From: Tritrichomonas musculus
Lineage: Eukaryota; Parabasalia; Tritrichomonadida; Tritrichomonadidae
NCBI GenBank assembly: GCA_039105265.1
Contig: JAPFFF010000002.1
Span: 3,472,001-3,536,000, forward strand
Direction of reading: 5' to 3'
DNA length: 64,000 nucleotides
The notes beneath the pieces are model-generated. The model did no database searches. It saw only the letters and a list, made by a program, of their open reading frames with translations, and was not told the origin of the DNA. Positions 29,853 through 41,100 of this stretch are shown in pieces. Each line of letters begins with the position of its first letter. Position 1 is the first letter of the stretch. A program made the position numbers and the translations under genes.

Positions 29853-31823
29853 ATGAATGATGACTGTATAAATATACTATCAACTGCTCTTGATCAATCA
29901 ATAACAAAAAACACATCTTTTTCATGCCAAGCATATCAAATTATTTACGAATCAGTGATATCTAATAAAATTGAAAAAATTATTGAAGATCTTAAAAAAG
30001 CAATTGACATATTATTTCACCATTTTATTATCGAAATATATCAAAATGAATCATTTTCATTATTTTTTCGCTATTCTTCTATATCTAATCAATTTATTCA
30101 TCATAAGAAAATTCTATCAAATTTCTTTTGCATTGTTGAGCGATTCTCTGATAATAGTACATTCTCTTTAGATCAAGAATTGAATCAACAATTTATTCAT
30201 ATTTTTAGATCTTTAACCAAATTTGATGAACTCCTACAATCTTTTTTTGAGAAATTAAACACTTTTCATTTTACTGATTTTAGAAAGAGTTATGAATTTG
30301 TTGATTTGGCCAATACTTCAAAGCTAATTCACTTTTGTTATCCAGAAAAAGAAAAACAGACTGTATTAACTGACAATCTATTAGCAGAAGCCAGAAATTC
30401 AGCACAAAACTTTATATATGGAATAACTGATATAAATATGCTTGAATTTATGACTTCATTAAATCGATATTTGACTATTGAAGAATCTCTTTTGAACAAT
30501 TTATTTTACAAAGAAACAGCCGAAACAACTTTATTAAGTACGTATAATATTTTTTCTACCGAAGTAAAAAATACACATTATGAAAGGTTATCAGTTCTAG
30601 TAAGTGAGAGCATTAAAAATCGTGAAAAATCATTAATACTTGAATACTATAAATTTCTCTCATTTCGCTCCCCACCAGAAAGTTCTCTCTCATTATTATC
30701 AGAATTAATTCATGAACAAATCAAAAACGAGCCAACAGATAATATTATAAATCTTGGAAAAGCAATTTCGTTTTACGATGACATTTTTAATACATTAAAC
30801 AATTCTTTCTTAACCAAAGAATATAATCGCCAAATAGTTCAATCGTTACATACAAAGAAGAAAGAAATTTTTAAAGATTTAATTTCTTTCATTTCAAAAG
30901 CGGCAAATTCAAATCCAGATATTTCACCTATAAGGCCAATTTTAGGTAAAATCGATAATAAAAGCGAATTTGAATTAATATATAGCAGGCACGTGACACG
31001 GAGACTTGTTCCACCAACTGAAAAACAGATTGAAAGAGAGCATTCAATTATCACACAAATTCAATCGTCATCCTTAACGTCTTCTTATGAATTTTCAAAG
31101 CTATTGAATTTATTGAATGAAGCCTCACAATCTATTGAAAAACATATCGGCCCAGTCTTAATTTGTAACGTTTCGGTTTGGCCGTTTCAGCCACCTTTTC
31201 CTAAGTGTTCTTATTTTGACTCAATTTGTAATGAAATTCAAACAAAGTACTCAAAATCTTATCCGAATAGAATCCTCACTTTCCCCTTTGATTCGTGGAT
31301 TGTTTGTGTAAAGGACACTCTGAAAAATTTCGTTATGTCTGGTAATGGCGTTCAATCACAAATTTTTCTTTATTTAAATAACCACGAAATCGTTCATAAG
31401 GACTCGTTTGCACCACATATATCGAGCGTCCAAATGACAAGTGCTTTGAAAAGCCTTTCAACCAAGAAAATGCCACTTTTAATTGAAAAAGAAACTAATA
31501 ACGAAATAACGTACTTTTCATTGAATTCTAACTATCAAAATAAATTAAAGAGCTTCAAGTTACCAACGCCCGCTTTTGTCCACAAAACCGCACAGAACGA
31601 CTTGATTCAAAACAGAAATGATCAGATTGACGCGGCTCTCACGAAGTTGATGAAAGAGAAGAGATTGATGAAATATAATGAAATGGAATCTGAAATAAAA
31701 GAAAGACTAAGTGGAAGATTCAGAGTAAATTCTGATGAAGTTAAAAGTAGAGTAAATGAATTGGTTGCAAGAGAATTCTTAGAGATGAATGAAGTAGAAA
31801 ATACGATTATTTATCTGCCTTGA
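29853..31823 (+). CDS. Cullin (divergent)
   Basis: A 656-aa protein with the layout of a cullin scaffold of a multi-subunit ubiquitin ligase. The N-terminus has helical cullin-repeat-like sequence (SFSCQAYQIIYESVISNKIEKIIEDLKKAI). A weak cullin-homology region is found near FKLLNLLNEA ... CNVSVWPFQPPFPKCSY, where cullins usually have 'vlvLstg.WP'. The C-terminal winged helix (about residues 595-656) includes DAALTKLMKEKRLMKYNEMESEIKERL and SDEVKSRVNELVAREFLEM, ending ...IIYLP where most cullins end YxA. The Lys in TKLMKEKR lies at or next to the neddylation position. It is about 100 aa shorter than typical cullins. Start chosen at the ATG at 29853, because the open frame upstream has no ATG. 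Confidence 0.8.
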   Translation: MNDDCINILSTALDQSITKNTSFSCQAYQIIYESVISNKIEKIIEDLKKAIDILFHHFIIEIYQNESFSLFFRYSSISNQFIHHKKILSNFFCIVERFSDNSTFSLDQELNQQFIHIFRSLTKFDELLQSFFEKLNTFHFTDFRKSYEFVDLANTSKLIHFCYPEKEKQTVLTDNLLAEARNSAQNFIYGITDINMLEFMTSLNRYLTIEESLLNNLFYKETAETTLLSTYNIFSTEVKNTHYERLSVLVSESIKNREKSLILEYYKFLSFRSPPESSLSLLSELIHEQIKNEPTDNIINLGKAISFYDDIFNTLNNSFLTKEYNRQIVQSLHTKKKEIFKDLISFISKAANSNPDISPIRPILGKIDNKSEFELIYSRHVTRRLVPPTEKQIEREHSIITQIQSSSLTSSYEFSKLLNLLNEASQSIEKHIGPVLICNVSVWPFQPPFPKCSYFDSICNEIQTKYSKSYPNRILTFPFDSWIVCVKDTLKNFVMSGNGVQSQIFLYLNNHEIVHKDSFAPHISSVQMTSALKSLSTKKMPLLIEKETNNEITYFSLNSNYQNKLKSFKLPTPAFVHKTAQNDLIQNRNDQIDAALTKLMKEKRLMKYNEMESEIKERLSGRFRVNSDEVKSRVNELVAREFLEMNEVENTIIYLP

Positions 31824-32408
31824 AATTATTTTTTTTTATTTTTTGTTATGTTTTGTTTTGTATGATGCATTAAAAAAAAATCGATTTTTGTTTTGCTTTG
31901 TTTGAATAATATTCGAAATAATTAAACATGTTTTTTAGTTACTCTTATAAATTATTTATTTGATGATATCTTTTATAAGCGAATTATGATCATTGTTTCG
32001 AAACAAAATTTGAGCACTCAGAATTCTTTGCTCAGAATTGAAAATAGTGTTCCTCTGAATTCAATTGCATGAATATTCATTTCCTTAATGTAATTATATT
32101 GAATTATACTGCAAGAAATTGAATTATTTGGATTATTTTTAATGGAAATTGTAATTTCATTAAATCCAATATTATAAAATACCAAAATAAAAAGTATCGT
32201 AAAATAAATTTAATCATTATTTAAAAATTATATTATAAAATATTTGTTGTTTACTAGTTTTAATATGACTATTTCATGATAAAAATAAAACAAATATTGT
32301 CAAAAACACTTTTCAAAAAATGGTTGATTGAATCAAAAATTGAGAGAATAAATTCAGAATTTTATTATTTTTTCTATGAATATTGTTTTTTTTATAAAAA
32401 TAGAAATA
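31824..32408. other. Intergenic region with an imperfect hairpin
   Basis: An inverted repeat at about 32128-32169 (TTGGATT ... AATTTCATTAAATCCAA) could fold into an imperfect hairpin. No gene was recognised. Confidence 0.5.
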
Positions 32409-34373
32409 ATGATTAAAAAGGTATATAAAGTACTACTTCTTGGGAGTAGTAGTAGATCTGCAATGATCAACAAAGCTAAAAATCTACCTGTTGAAAGCGA
32501 ACGTATTACTGGTGCTGGAATGACTTCTTTTAATTTTGAATTAAATAAAGATAAAATAGTTTTACAATTATGGGAAGCTGCTTCTACAGAAAAATTCCGA
32601 GCTGTTTTACCAATGTACTGCAAAGATGCAAAGGGTGTTATATTTGTTTTCGATTTCAATCAAAAAACAACTTTTGAAGATATATCACAATTATTACCTG
32701 CAACTCGAACAAATTGTCCACCAAATACTTCTTATTTTTTAATTGGAGTAAAATGCGAAACAGAACAAGAAAGGCAAGTATCTGAAAAAGAGGCTGCTAC
32801 TTTTGCTCGACAGAACCATCTCAAATATGCAAAATTTGATAAAAAAGAAGAATCAACTTCTATATTCTTCAATGTTGCAAAATATATTTATAATAGTACT
32901 CAAACCCCATCCCCTCCCCCACAGCAAACATCACCAAAATCAACTCCTCCTCCATCTCAAAAAGAAGAAGAGAAAAAGAAATTTTCTTTTTTGCCATTAC
33001 ATTCGAAAAAAGCTGATAATAATAATGATCATCCTAATGAAGCTAACTCCAAAGCTGAAAATCACACTAAAGAAGTTATTCATAATCAAAGTAACAATGA
33101 TACAAAAGATGAATCACAGCATGATCATAATAATACTGAAAAAGAAACTCCCCAAACTCCAGAACAAAAAGTGCAATCATTATCTCATCAATTGATTATA
33201 TCTCAAAAACATGAAAAATTTTATCATACAAAGGCAGACGAGCTTGAACGTCAGCTAAAAGAATTATCTGAAAAGCTCGAGCAGTCCATGAATAACGAAA
33301 AACTTCTCGCGGAGAAAGTTAATTACCTTACAAAGAAACTCCACACGGTTACACTCCAAAAAATTCACCAAGAAGAAGCAATCGCAAACAATACTGCTTT
33401 ACAGCAACCTAAAAAGCTCCCAATTTTTAGTGTACCTGATATTAAGCAATTGAAGGAACTCAAGAAGCTTGGAGATGAGCAAACATCTTCTGTGACTGAA
33501 GTACTCAAAGAAGAAAAAATGATTCTTAAGACTTTCGACTTATCGAACTACACAAAATCAAACCAAAATCAAAATGAAAACGTAGATCAAACACAGAAAT
33601 CAGCCACCACAGAAAATTCAAACGATACAGGAAATACCAATATCACTGAAAATACAGATGCTGCTGAGAACGAAGAGCATGCTGAAGGTGATAATGATGA
33701 TGTTTCAAATAAACTTGATGCTTTTGTGAAGGAAATTGAAATTTTAAATCAGATTGAGAATCCTCATATTGCAAAAATATTCGGATTCTGCTATGGAGAC
33801 TCGTCTACAAAACCAGCAGAACTTCTCGAATATGTTGAGTCAAGCCTCAATGATGTTGCTAGCCAACTCAATACTGCAGATCGAATTCGTGCCATCATCG
33901 ATATCAGCAACACTATGAAGCAAGTCCACTCAAAAGGCATCATCCACTACACTCTAAGTCCAAGTCGTATTCTTGTTGACGGACGGAATCGTGTGAAGCT
34001 GTCTGGCTTTGGAATGGCAAATCTATTTGATGATGAAATCCTTATTTCAAAAAGTTCTCACCAATTCATCGCTCCAGAGCTGATTCGCAAGGAAGGAAGC
34101 TACAATGATAAGGTGGACGTTTATTCATTTGGCAGCATTCTTTACTTTGTGCTGACTGGAGGCGAGCTGCCGCAGATCAGCAAAGAGGAGATTGAAGAAG
34201 GGAAGAAGGCTCAGATACCTGACAGCATCAATGAGTTATCACGCGAACTGATCGAAAAGTGCTGGGAAAATGATAGCAAGGCGAGACCTTCTTTTGCTGA
34301 TATTGTTGAGAAGATCGAAAATAATAATTTTAAATTAATCGATGACTTTGATGCTTCCCAATTATATTTTTAA
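32409..34373 (+). CDS. Pseudo-GTPase / coiled-coil / pseudokinase fusion
   Basis: A 654-aa protein in three parts. Residues about 3-155 follow a Rab/Ras-like fold (KVYKVLLLGSSS; KIVLQLWEAASTEKFRAVLPMYCKDAKGVIFVFDF; FLIGVKCETEQERQVS), but the P-loop lacks GK(S/T), the WDTAG motif is WEAAS and NKxD is VKCE, so GTP binding is unlikely. Residues about 160-310 are Pro/Asn-rich and then coiled coil. Residues about 345-645 form a TKL-type kinase lobe: IENPHIAKIFGFCY, IIHYTLSPSRILV in place of HRDLKxxN, KLSGFGMAN in place of DFG, APELI, DVYSFGSILYFVL and CWENDSKARPSF. The catalytic Asp residues are missing, making it a pseudokinase. The start at 32409 is chosen because the GTPase-like strand begins at once; an upstream in-frame ATG exists at 32376. 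Confidence 0.8.
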   Translation: MIKKVYKVLLLGSSSRSAMINKAKNLPVESERITGAGMTSFNFELNKDKIVLQLWEAASTEKFRAVLPMYCKDAKGVIFVFDFNQKTTFEDISQLLPATRTNCPPNTSYFLIGVKCETEQERQVSEKEAATFARQNHLKYAKFDKKEESTSIFFNVAKYIYNSTQTPSPPPQQTSPKSTPPPSQKEEEKKKFSFLPLHSKKADNNNDHPNEANSKAENHTKEVIHNQSNNDTKDESQHDHNNTEKETPQTPEQKVQSLSHQLIISQKHEKFYHTKADELERQLKELSEKLEQSMNNEKLLAEKVNYLTKKLHTVTLQKIHQEEAIANNTALQQPKKLPIFSVPDIKQLKELKKLGDEQTSSVTEVLKEEKMILKTFDLSNYTKSNQNQNENVDQTQKSATTENSNDTGNTNITENTDAAENEEHAEGDNDDVSNKLDAFVKEIEILNQIENPHIAKIFGFCYGDSSTKPAELLEYVESSLNDVASQLNTADRIRAIIDISNTMKQVHSKGIIHYTLSPSRILVDGRNRVKLSGFGMANLFDDEILISKSSHQFIAPELIRKEGSYNDKVDVYSFGSILYFVLTGGELPQISKEEIEEGKKAQIPDSINELSRELIEKCWENDSKARPSFADIVEKIENNNFKLIDDFDASQLYF

Positions 34374-34482
34374 TTTAAAAAAAATACTCATTGCTAATGA
34401 GAGTTTTAAACTCAATTAATCATGCTCAATAAAAAAAAATAGTTTTCATCTATATATTTTTATAATAAATAAAAAAAAAAAA

Positions 34483-34553
34483 TGCATCGCCCGGGAATCG
34501 GACCCGGACCCCCACCTTGGCAAGGTGAAATTCTACCATTAGACCAGCGATGC
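34483..34553 (-). tRNA. tRNA-Gly (anticodon GCC)
   Basis: On the minus strand the gene begins GCATCGCTGGTCTAATGG and ends TTCCCGGGCGATGCA. The acceptor stem GCATCGC/GCGATGC pairs perfectly, the anticodon loop TTGCCAA gives GCC, and the T arm has GGTCCGATTCC. There is no intron. Confidence 0.95.
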
Positions 34554-34724
34554 TCACATCAATTAACTTTAATTTACTTTATTTATTAAATATTCAACAA
34601 ATACTTAATTGAGCTTTTCTAATTGATATTCTAAAAATCATTTAATAGAATTTAGCAACAATAAATAACTATTCAGTAAAAATATAAAACATAAATAAAT
34701 ATTGAAAAAAAATTAGAAACAAAT

Positions 34725-37496
34725 TTATTTTGATTCAAATTCACCTCTCAAAAAACGGGCTTGAAGTTGCTGAAGCCTTGTCTCATACTCAGTCAATGCA
34801 TCGGCAACTTTATTCATATATTCCACAAAGGATTCATCATTCATAGCTCCAAATCTGGGGACAAGTTTAGTAAGAGGTGCCGCAGCTCTATATAAGAAAG
34901 AATTATGCTGAGTTTTTTGATTATCATCAAAATTCTGTAATTTAGCCTTTAATTTAGCTTCAACATTAGATAATTGTGCCTTCCAATAATTATCCTTTGC
35001 TGTTTCTATTTGCTGGCAACGAATAGTCAATGCATTAACCTCGTTTTTAAGAACCTTAATTTCTGACTGGAGGGATGTAATAACTGCTCTATTTTCGTCT
35101 TGTTTTAATTTAAATTCCTCATCTTTTTCTTTTTTAATCTGGCCGATTTTATCGTTTAAAGCATTGACCTGTTTCTGCATTTCTTCGATTATTATTTTCT
35201 GTTTATCAGTCATTGAAACCGAGTCTCCAACGAGTTCTTCATTTCTAGATTTTAACGATTGAATTTTTTTTGAACAGAGTCTCAATTTTTCTTTCAATTT
35301 TGCCTCATCTTGTCTCGCCTTATTTTTCATATTTTCAATAGTGACAGTTGCATTAAATTCTTCCTCTTGTATTGCTGTTTTCAGCTTCAATTGAAAATCG
35401 CGCTGACTTTCTTCATATTTTGATTGAAGTTTAATAATCTCATGCGTTAATGATTCAATTTTTGAGTTTGCTGTTTGAAGCTGTTTGAGAAGTATTGTAT
35501 TTTGGTCCTTCAACGACGAGTTTTCGCGTTCAGAGTTAGCTTTAGATTGCTCGAATTCAGATGAAAAGTTCACGTTTTCGATCTTCAAATTCGAATTTTC
35601 TTTCTCTTTCAATTCCAGCTGCTTCTCGAGCTCAATCACTCTTATCTTTGAGTCTTCAAGTTCGCTTCTTAATCCTGAAGAGTCGTTTTTAATGTTCGTT
35701 ATTTCCTTAGTTTTGTCTTTTTTCAACTTTTTGATGTAGTCTATCGTCGCGCTGGGCACGTCAGACGCGCTTCCTTCGAAGCGGATGATTCTTCTCAATT
35801 TTCCGTCACAAATTTCATAAATTGAAGTCAGCTGCTTCAAGTAGACGAGAATGGCTTGATAAACAATGTCGGGATCGGAATTTGCGTCGAGTTTCATGAT
35901 TTCAATTGCGCTATTCAAAAAGTTGAAATTCATGTCAATTCTGCTCTGAATTATTTCTGCAACATCATCTTCCTCTGAAACGTCCAGAGAACTTTTTAGA
36001 CGGCTCAACAATTCTTTGTATTTTTCGCGCTTTTCGCACTCTTTTCTTAAGATGTCATTGACGGCGATCTGGAAGGAGAGATGCTTCTCATTTGATCCTT
36101 CAGCCTGCTTGAAATCCTCATTCGTCATCAAATGGTTCTCTCTCAAAAATTTCTGACAACGGTTAATTTCGGTTAAGGCCAAATTTTTGATTGTTTTACC
36201 TTTTGTCTTCTTTGAAGGTTCAATCGATATTTGGTCGAATTCGCCGGTTTCTGCGAATTTTTGAATGAAGTTAATTTGACCTTTGATTATTTGTTTCAAT
36301 TTTCTGTTCTTCTGCTTCAAAAGTGGATCGCCTTCTGTCAAAACCACCTGCAACGTCTCCGGGATATTTTGTATGCTAGCGTTGAAGTAGTCATTGAGCA
36401 TTTTTTGTATCTGCGCGACAATTTTGTCACTGCTTTCTCTATCGGCCTCCATTTTCTGAAGTTGATTGGTTAGTCTTTGATTCGAGTCGCGAAGAGAGAA
36501 AAGTTCGCTTGATGAATTAGATGATTCATTTTGGGAATTTGTGCAAATGATGTTAAAAGCATCAATGACTAGATTCTGGTCATTCAATAATTGAAAAGAA
36601 CGGTGGTTAATTTCACGTGACTTCACTAGATCATCGACTTGTTTCTCATAAAGATTTGTGAGAGAATCTATCGTCTTTTGTAATTCAATTATTCGTTTCT
36701 GTGATCGTGAATGTTGTTCTTCTAAATTGTTGCTGTTGTTTTGGTGGATTTGGTTGCCTTTAATTTTGGCTTCCATTTGTTGTTTTTCAACTTCTAATTT
36801 TTGAATTTTTAATTGGTTGGATGTATTCAAATCTTGTAATTTTAATATTATTTCTTTTTGGGCTTCAATCTTGTTTTTAAGATGGCTGTTCTTTTGCATT
36901 ACTCGATCTAGTAACTCATCTTTTGATTGGATGGCGGCTTGGTAATCTTGGCGGAGATTTTCACTAAATCTTTCTTCTTCAAGATGGAGAATTTGTTCTT
37001 TAAGAGATTTTATTTGCTCATTTTGGGATGAAATTAATAATTTCGTTTCAAATTTTTCTTGCGCGGACATTATTGTAGTTTGGTTTGGATCAAATTGTAA
37101 AGAACTAGTTGGAAATTTTTCAGGCGAATTTAAGCTTGATATTGTCATGTCTTTTGATGGCGAAATCGGTTGAATTATTTGGCTAGTTTCTTTTTGTTTT
37201 TCTGATTCGTTTAAAACACCTTCTACGAATGAAGAAAATATTTTTAATAAATCTTTTCGAGAATTTAAATCATATCTAATATTTCCTTCAGCTGTAAGAA
37301 GAGACTGTATATTCATAGCAATGTGATTTAAATTTTTATTTCCAAAAGTATAGTCTGTTAAAGGGCGTGGATTTGAATTAATAATATTTGAATAAGCTAC
37401 AGCAGTAGACAATGTTGTTCTATCTGGATAAATATCTTCAGCAACATCAAGATCTGAACCAAGATCTAAATTCGAATCAATGCTCGCTTCAGTCAT
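34725..37496 (-). CDS. Large coiled-coil protein, function unknown
   Basis: A 923-aa protein. The N-terminus (about 1-110) contains a short, possibly globular, helical part (YDLNSRKDLLKIFSSFVEGVLNESE). From about residue 145 to 870 it is nearly continuous heptad-like coiled coil rich in Lys, Glu, Gln and Leu (LKEQILHLEEERFSENLRQD; IIELQKTIDSLTNLYEKQVDDL; MQKQVNALNDKIGQIKKEKDEE). The C-terminus (TKLVPRFGAMNDESFVEYMNKVADALTEYETRLQQL) looks like a conserved helical end. Such proteins are common in the axoneme, basal body or Golgi, but nothing here decides among these. No signal peptide or membrane segment is visible. Confidence 0.8.
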   Translation of the reverse strand: MTEASIDSNLDLGSDLDVAEDIYPDRTTLSTAVAYSNIINSNPRPLTDYTFGNKNLNHIAMNIQSLLTAEGNIRYDLNSRKDLLKIFSSFVEGVLNESEKQKETSQIIQPISPSKDMTISSLNSPEKFPTSSLQFDPNQTTIMSAQEKFETKLLISSQNEQIKSLKEQILHLEEERFSENLRQDYQAAIQSKDELLDRVMQKNSHLKNKIEAQKEIILKLQDLNTSNQLKIQKLEVEKQQMEAKIKGNQIHQNNSNNLEEQHSRSQKRIIELQKTIDSLTNLYEKQVDDLVKSREINHRSFQLLNDQNLVIDAFNIICTNSQNESSNSSSELFSLRDSNQRLTNQLQKMEADRESSDKIVAQIQKMLNDYFNASIQNIPETLQVVLTEGDPLLKQKNRKLKQIIKGQINFIQKFAETGEFDQISIEPSKKTKGKTIKNLALTEINRCQKFLRENHLMTNEDFKQAEGSNEKHLSFQIAVNDILRKECEKREKYKELLSRLKSSLDVSEEDDVAEIIQSRIDMNFNFLNSAIEIMKLDANSDPDIVYQAILVYLKQLTSIYEICDGKLRRIIRFEGSASDVPSATIDYIKKLKKDKTKEITNIKNDSSGLRSELEDSKIRVIELEKQLELKEKENSNLKIENVNFSSEFEQSKANSERENSSLKDQNTILLKQLQTANSKIESLTHEIIKLQSKYEESQRDFQLKLKTAIQEEEFNATVTIENMKNKARQDEAKLKEKLRLCSKKIQSLKSRNEELVGDSVSMTDKQKIIIEEMQKQVNALNDKIGQIKKEKDEEFKLKQDENRAVITSLQSEIKVLKNEVNALTIRCQQIETAKDNYWKAQLSNVEAKLKAKLQNFDDNQKTQHNSFLYRAAAPLTKLVPRFGAMNDESFVEYMNKVADALTEYETRLQQLQARFLRGEFESK

Positions 37497-38115
37497 TGAA
37501 ACTTAGCAACTTCAAATTCTGAATTATACGATAAGAAAACCTTAAATTTTCGCCTTAGGCTTGTACGTTTACTTTTTAACTAAAAAAATGTTTTTTTCTC
37601 CGCATTTTTATGTAGTTTACTTTTAAATAACCATAAATTATATTTTAAAAATATTAAAATATTATTGCAAATTGAATAGAAACAAAAAATAACAATAATA
37701 AAAAAAGATTTTTTTTTAACATTTTATGGATGTCACGTCCATTTTTATATTCCTATTATAATATTTGTTCCGATGAAGTTATTAATGATTGAATAATATA
37801 ATATTTTGATATAAGGTGGTATTTATTTATTAATTTTATAAATCAAATGTTCAAGTTATTAAATCTGTAAAGAAATAATAAAAAAAAAAAACTTTGAAGA
37901 TTATTGTTACTCACAAATCTAAATATATGATTTTTAAAAGAATATAATTGATATTGGCATGAAAATTCATATATAATCATAAAAATTCGAACATAAAATT
38001 TCATAAAAAGTACGTTGATTTCTTTCAGAAAATTATAAAATAAACGTCCATTTTTGAATCTTATTCTCTGAAATTGAAATTCAATGATTCAAAAAAATTT
38101 TATTTACAAAATTAA
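37497..38115. other. Divergent intergenic region, nothing recognised
   Basis: This A+T-rich gap lies between two divergent genes. No gene, repeat or RNA was recognised. Confidence 0.6.
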
Positions 38116-41100
38116 ATGAATGATGATTTGCAATCGAATTACCTGACAATAGAACACAGGAAGGATTCATCACACAAATTTGACAAAATATCAACAGACT
38201 CATCAAGTTTTTTAAATTCAAGAAGAACAACAGCATCTAAGAAGCCGTTACCAACAGTTCCAAATATGAGTATGACATTAAACATTAATATGCTTTCTAA
38301 TCAAAATGCACCAACAAATAAAAATGGTCAAACATCGCGTACAGCATCAAGTTCTTCACTAACAAGAAATTTTTCTTCTTCAAATCAATTTATAAAAAAG
38401 AATGTATTACCTCCAAAAATCAAAGCAATGCGCAGTATTAATACCTCTGAATTAGAATTATCCAAAACGACAAAAATTCCAAATATATCAGAAAGTATTG
38501 AAAGCGCACCTTCACGTGTTGATAAGAACTTACAACTTGCTTCAGAAATGGATGATTTCTTTCTACTTCTTTCGCACGATTCATTACAGTTATCTGTTGA
38601 AAAATATGTTCAAGAGAAGCTAAATGCTGGCCAAGTTTTTTTTTGGCAAGCAGTTGCATCAGTTCAACGGTTTTATTCGAACAAATTAAACATGTCAGTA
38701 GCTCATAATGAAGGATTAATTGGTTATGCATTTCATAATCGATCAACTGTTGTTATTCCGTGTGCAAATAAGCATGATTGGTATGATCAACAAGTAGATG
38801 GTCAAATCGTCAATCACACATCTTCCCTAGTTTTATTTCCCCTTTTTGATTCAATGAACAATCTAGTATCTATTGTTGAAGTTTCGAAAAAAGCGAATGA
38901 TTCACTTGTCACAAAAAGTAACCATCGTTTCATTGAAATTTTTCAGAAAAAGTTCCGAGTTTTTAGCCATTGGATTTTGAATGAAGACGATCATAATGAA
39001 GATGATTTTAAAGATCTTTTGAATCTAATGGAAGTTGGTCAGTTCATTTTATCATTCAAAAGAAAAATGATTGAAATTTTTGAATGCAGACAGGCTGAAA
39101 TATGGATTTACACTGAAAAAACAGGGGAAGAATCAGAAATACAATCAAAGTTTACTTTATATACAGAAAATGGTCCAGTCGAAATCGACACAAGTCAAGT
39201 TGGAATTGTGGGTGAAGTCATCCATCGTCAACAAGTTTACAATTGTTATATAAACAACCTTCAAAGCAGCTACAATGTTGAAACAGACAGTTCTTACGAA
39301 GAGCCGATATTGGCTATGCCTTATTCTGTCTCTGACTCGGTTAGTAAGAAGGTTTACATCATAATGATTCGTGGTCAAAATCGAAAAAAAATTTTCACAA
39401 CTTTTGACGAAAAAAAATTGGCAAAAATTTCGAAATTTATTTTCGCATCGTTCATCAATTCCCTCTTTATTGAAGAGCTGAACGACTCATCGGCAGCCAA
39501 TGAGAAGCTTCTTCAATCAATCCTTCGTATCGTTCCAAAAGTGAAGGAAAGAAGAAGGCCCGAAGACGTCCTTGAAATTTCAATGAGAGAATTGAAATCC
39601 TTCACAAAAGCTGATCGTGTTACTTATTACGAAATCGACCGCGAGAGGAACATCCTTAGGAGCGCTTACTTCGAGGGCGTTAAAGATAAGATCCAGGTTC
39701 CAATCGGAACAGGACAATGTGGAATTGCTGCATTGCGAGGAGTCGTATTAAATACTGCAAACGCGTATGAAGAAAAGTTCTTCGATCCAGTTTACGATAA
39801 AATAACTAAATATCAAACTAAAACGCTGTTGTCGGTGCCAATAATCAACACAAATGGAGCTGTCGGCGCTGTAATTCAACTGTTAAATAAACAGGATTCG
39901 AAGCCGTTCTCAGAGAACGATGCAAGCGTTTCTCAAATATTTGGCTCGGTCTGTATGTGCCTTCTTTCATCGTCGTCGCTTTTTGCTGAGTTGAATGATT
40001 CTAAAAGAAGGCTTGTTGAGTTAAGTAACGCAATAAATAATCTTTCGGCGGATGAAAACTTTTATGATATAGTTACTGAATCTGCGCGTTCGGCTTTACA
40101 ATGTGAATTTGTTACGTTTTATACTTTAGATGAAGCTAGCCTTTTGTTTCACCCTTTGTCAACTTCATCAACGAAGGCAACATCAAGTAATAATATTAAA
40201 AAAGTCTTCGCTGACCTTTCTTCTCTAAATGGAATAGCTTCTAAAGTAATGAACGACAAGAAAACGTTCTTCACAAACGACGTCAAAAATCATGAAGCTT
40301 TGTCCGATGAAAATCAAGAAGAAAAAAAATATATGATTTCAATACTTATTTGTCCAGTCCTCAGTATTAAAAAGAAAAAAGTTATAGGGCTTGTTAGAGC
40401 GATAAATAAAAGAGGTTTGTTTGACCTAAACGATGTTAAAACACTTGAATCCTATTCAATTATTTTCTCAGTGAATCATGAAGATGAAAAATTGAGAGAA
40501 ATCAATTTGAACGGACCTGCACAAGTCAAAATGAATAAGTGGATTACAATTAATGAATCAGAGTTAACTTGTATTCCACAAATGCTTCGTATTCCTGAAG
40601 AAAATGTACCAATGATGAAGAATTTGGATTTCAATATTCTTGGTTGGAATAATAATGGTTTGTACCAAATTATGTTTCATGTTTTTGGATCATTCGGACT
40701 TTTAAACCGTTTTAAAATTACTAATACTACTTTTTATTCCTTCTTATTTGATTGTAAAAGTGAATACGATAAAAAGAAGGTGAAATTTCATAATTGGCTA
40801 CATTGTGTTGAAATGGTCCAATTCTTTTCTTATATCGCAAATGAAACAGACTTGAGAAACACTTTGCATGCACGTGATTTATTTGCAATATTCATATCAT
40901 TAACAATTTCTTACATATCAAATGATGGAACAAATAATTCATTCAATATTAAAACTAGTTCACCTTTAGGTTTGGCATTGCATTCAAATTCTAGTTCAAT
41001 ACTAGAAACGATTAGTATGATTAAATTAATTCAAATTATGAAACAAGAAAAATCGAATTTGATGAAAAATATGAATGAAGAAGATTCAAAATATATTTGG

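Noticed and set aside
32128-32169. Hairpin as a transcription terminator
   Set aside because: The organism is a eukaryote without hairpin terminators for protein genes, and the hairpin is imperfect and about 300 bp from the stop codon.
38010-38028. GTACGT...TTTCAG looking like a 19-nt intron upstream of the GAF gene
   Set aside because: It lacks the CTAAC branch-site motif, is shorter than known trichomonad introns, and the gene at 38116 is complete without it.
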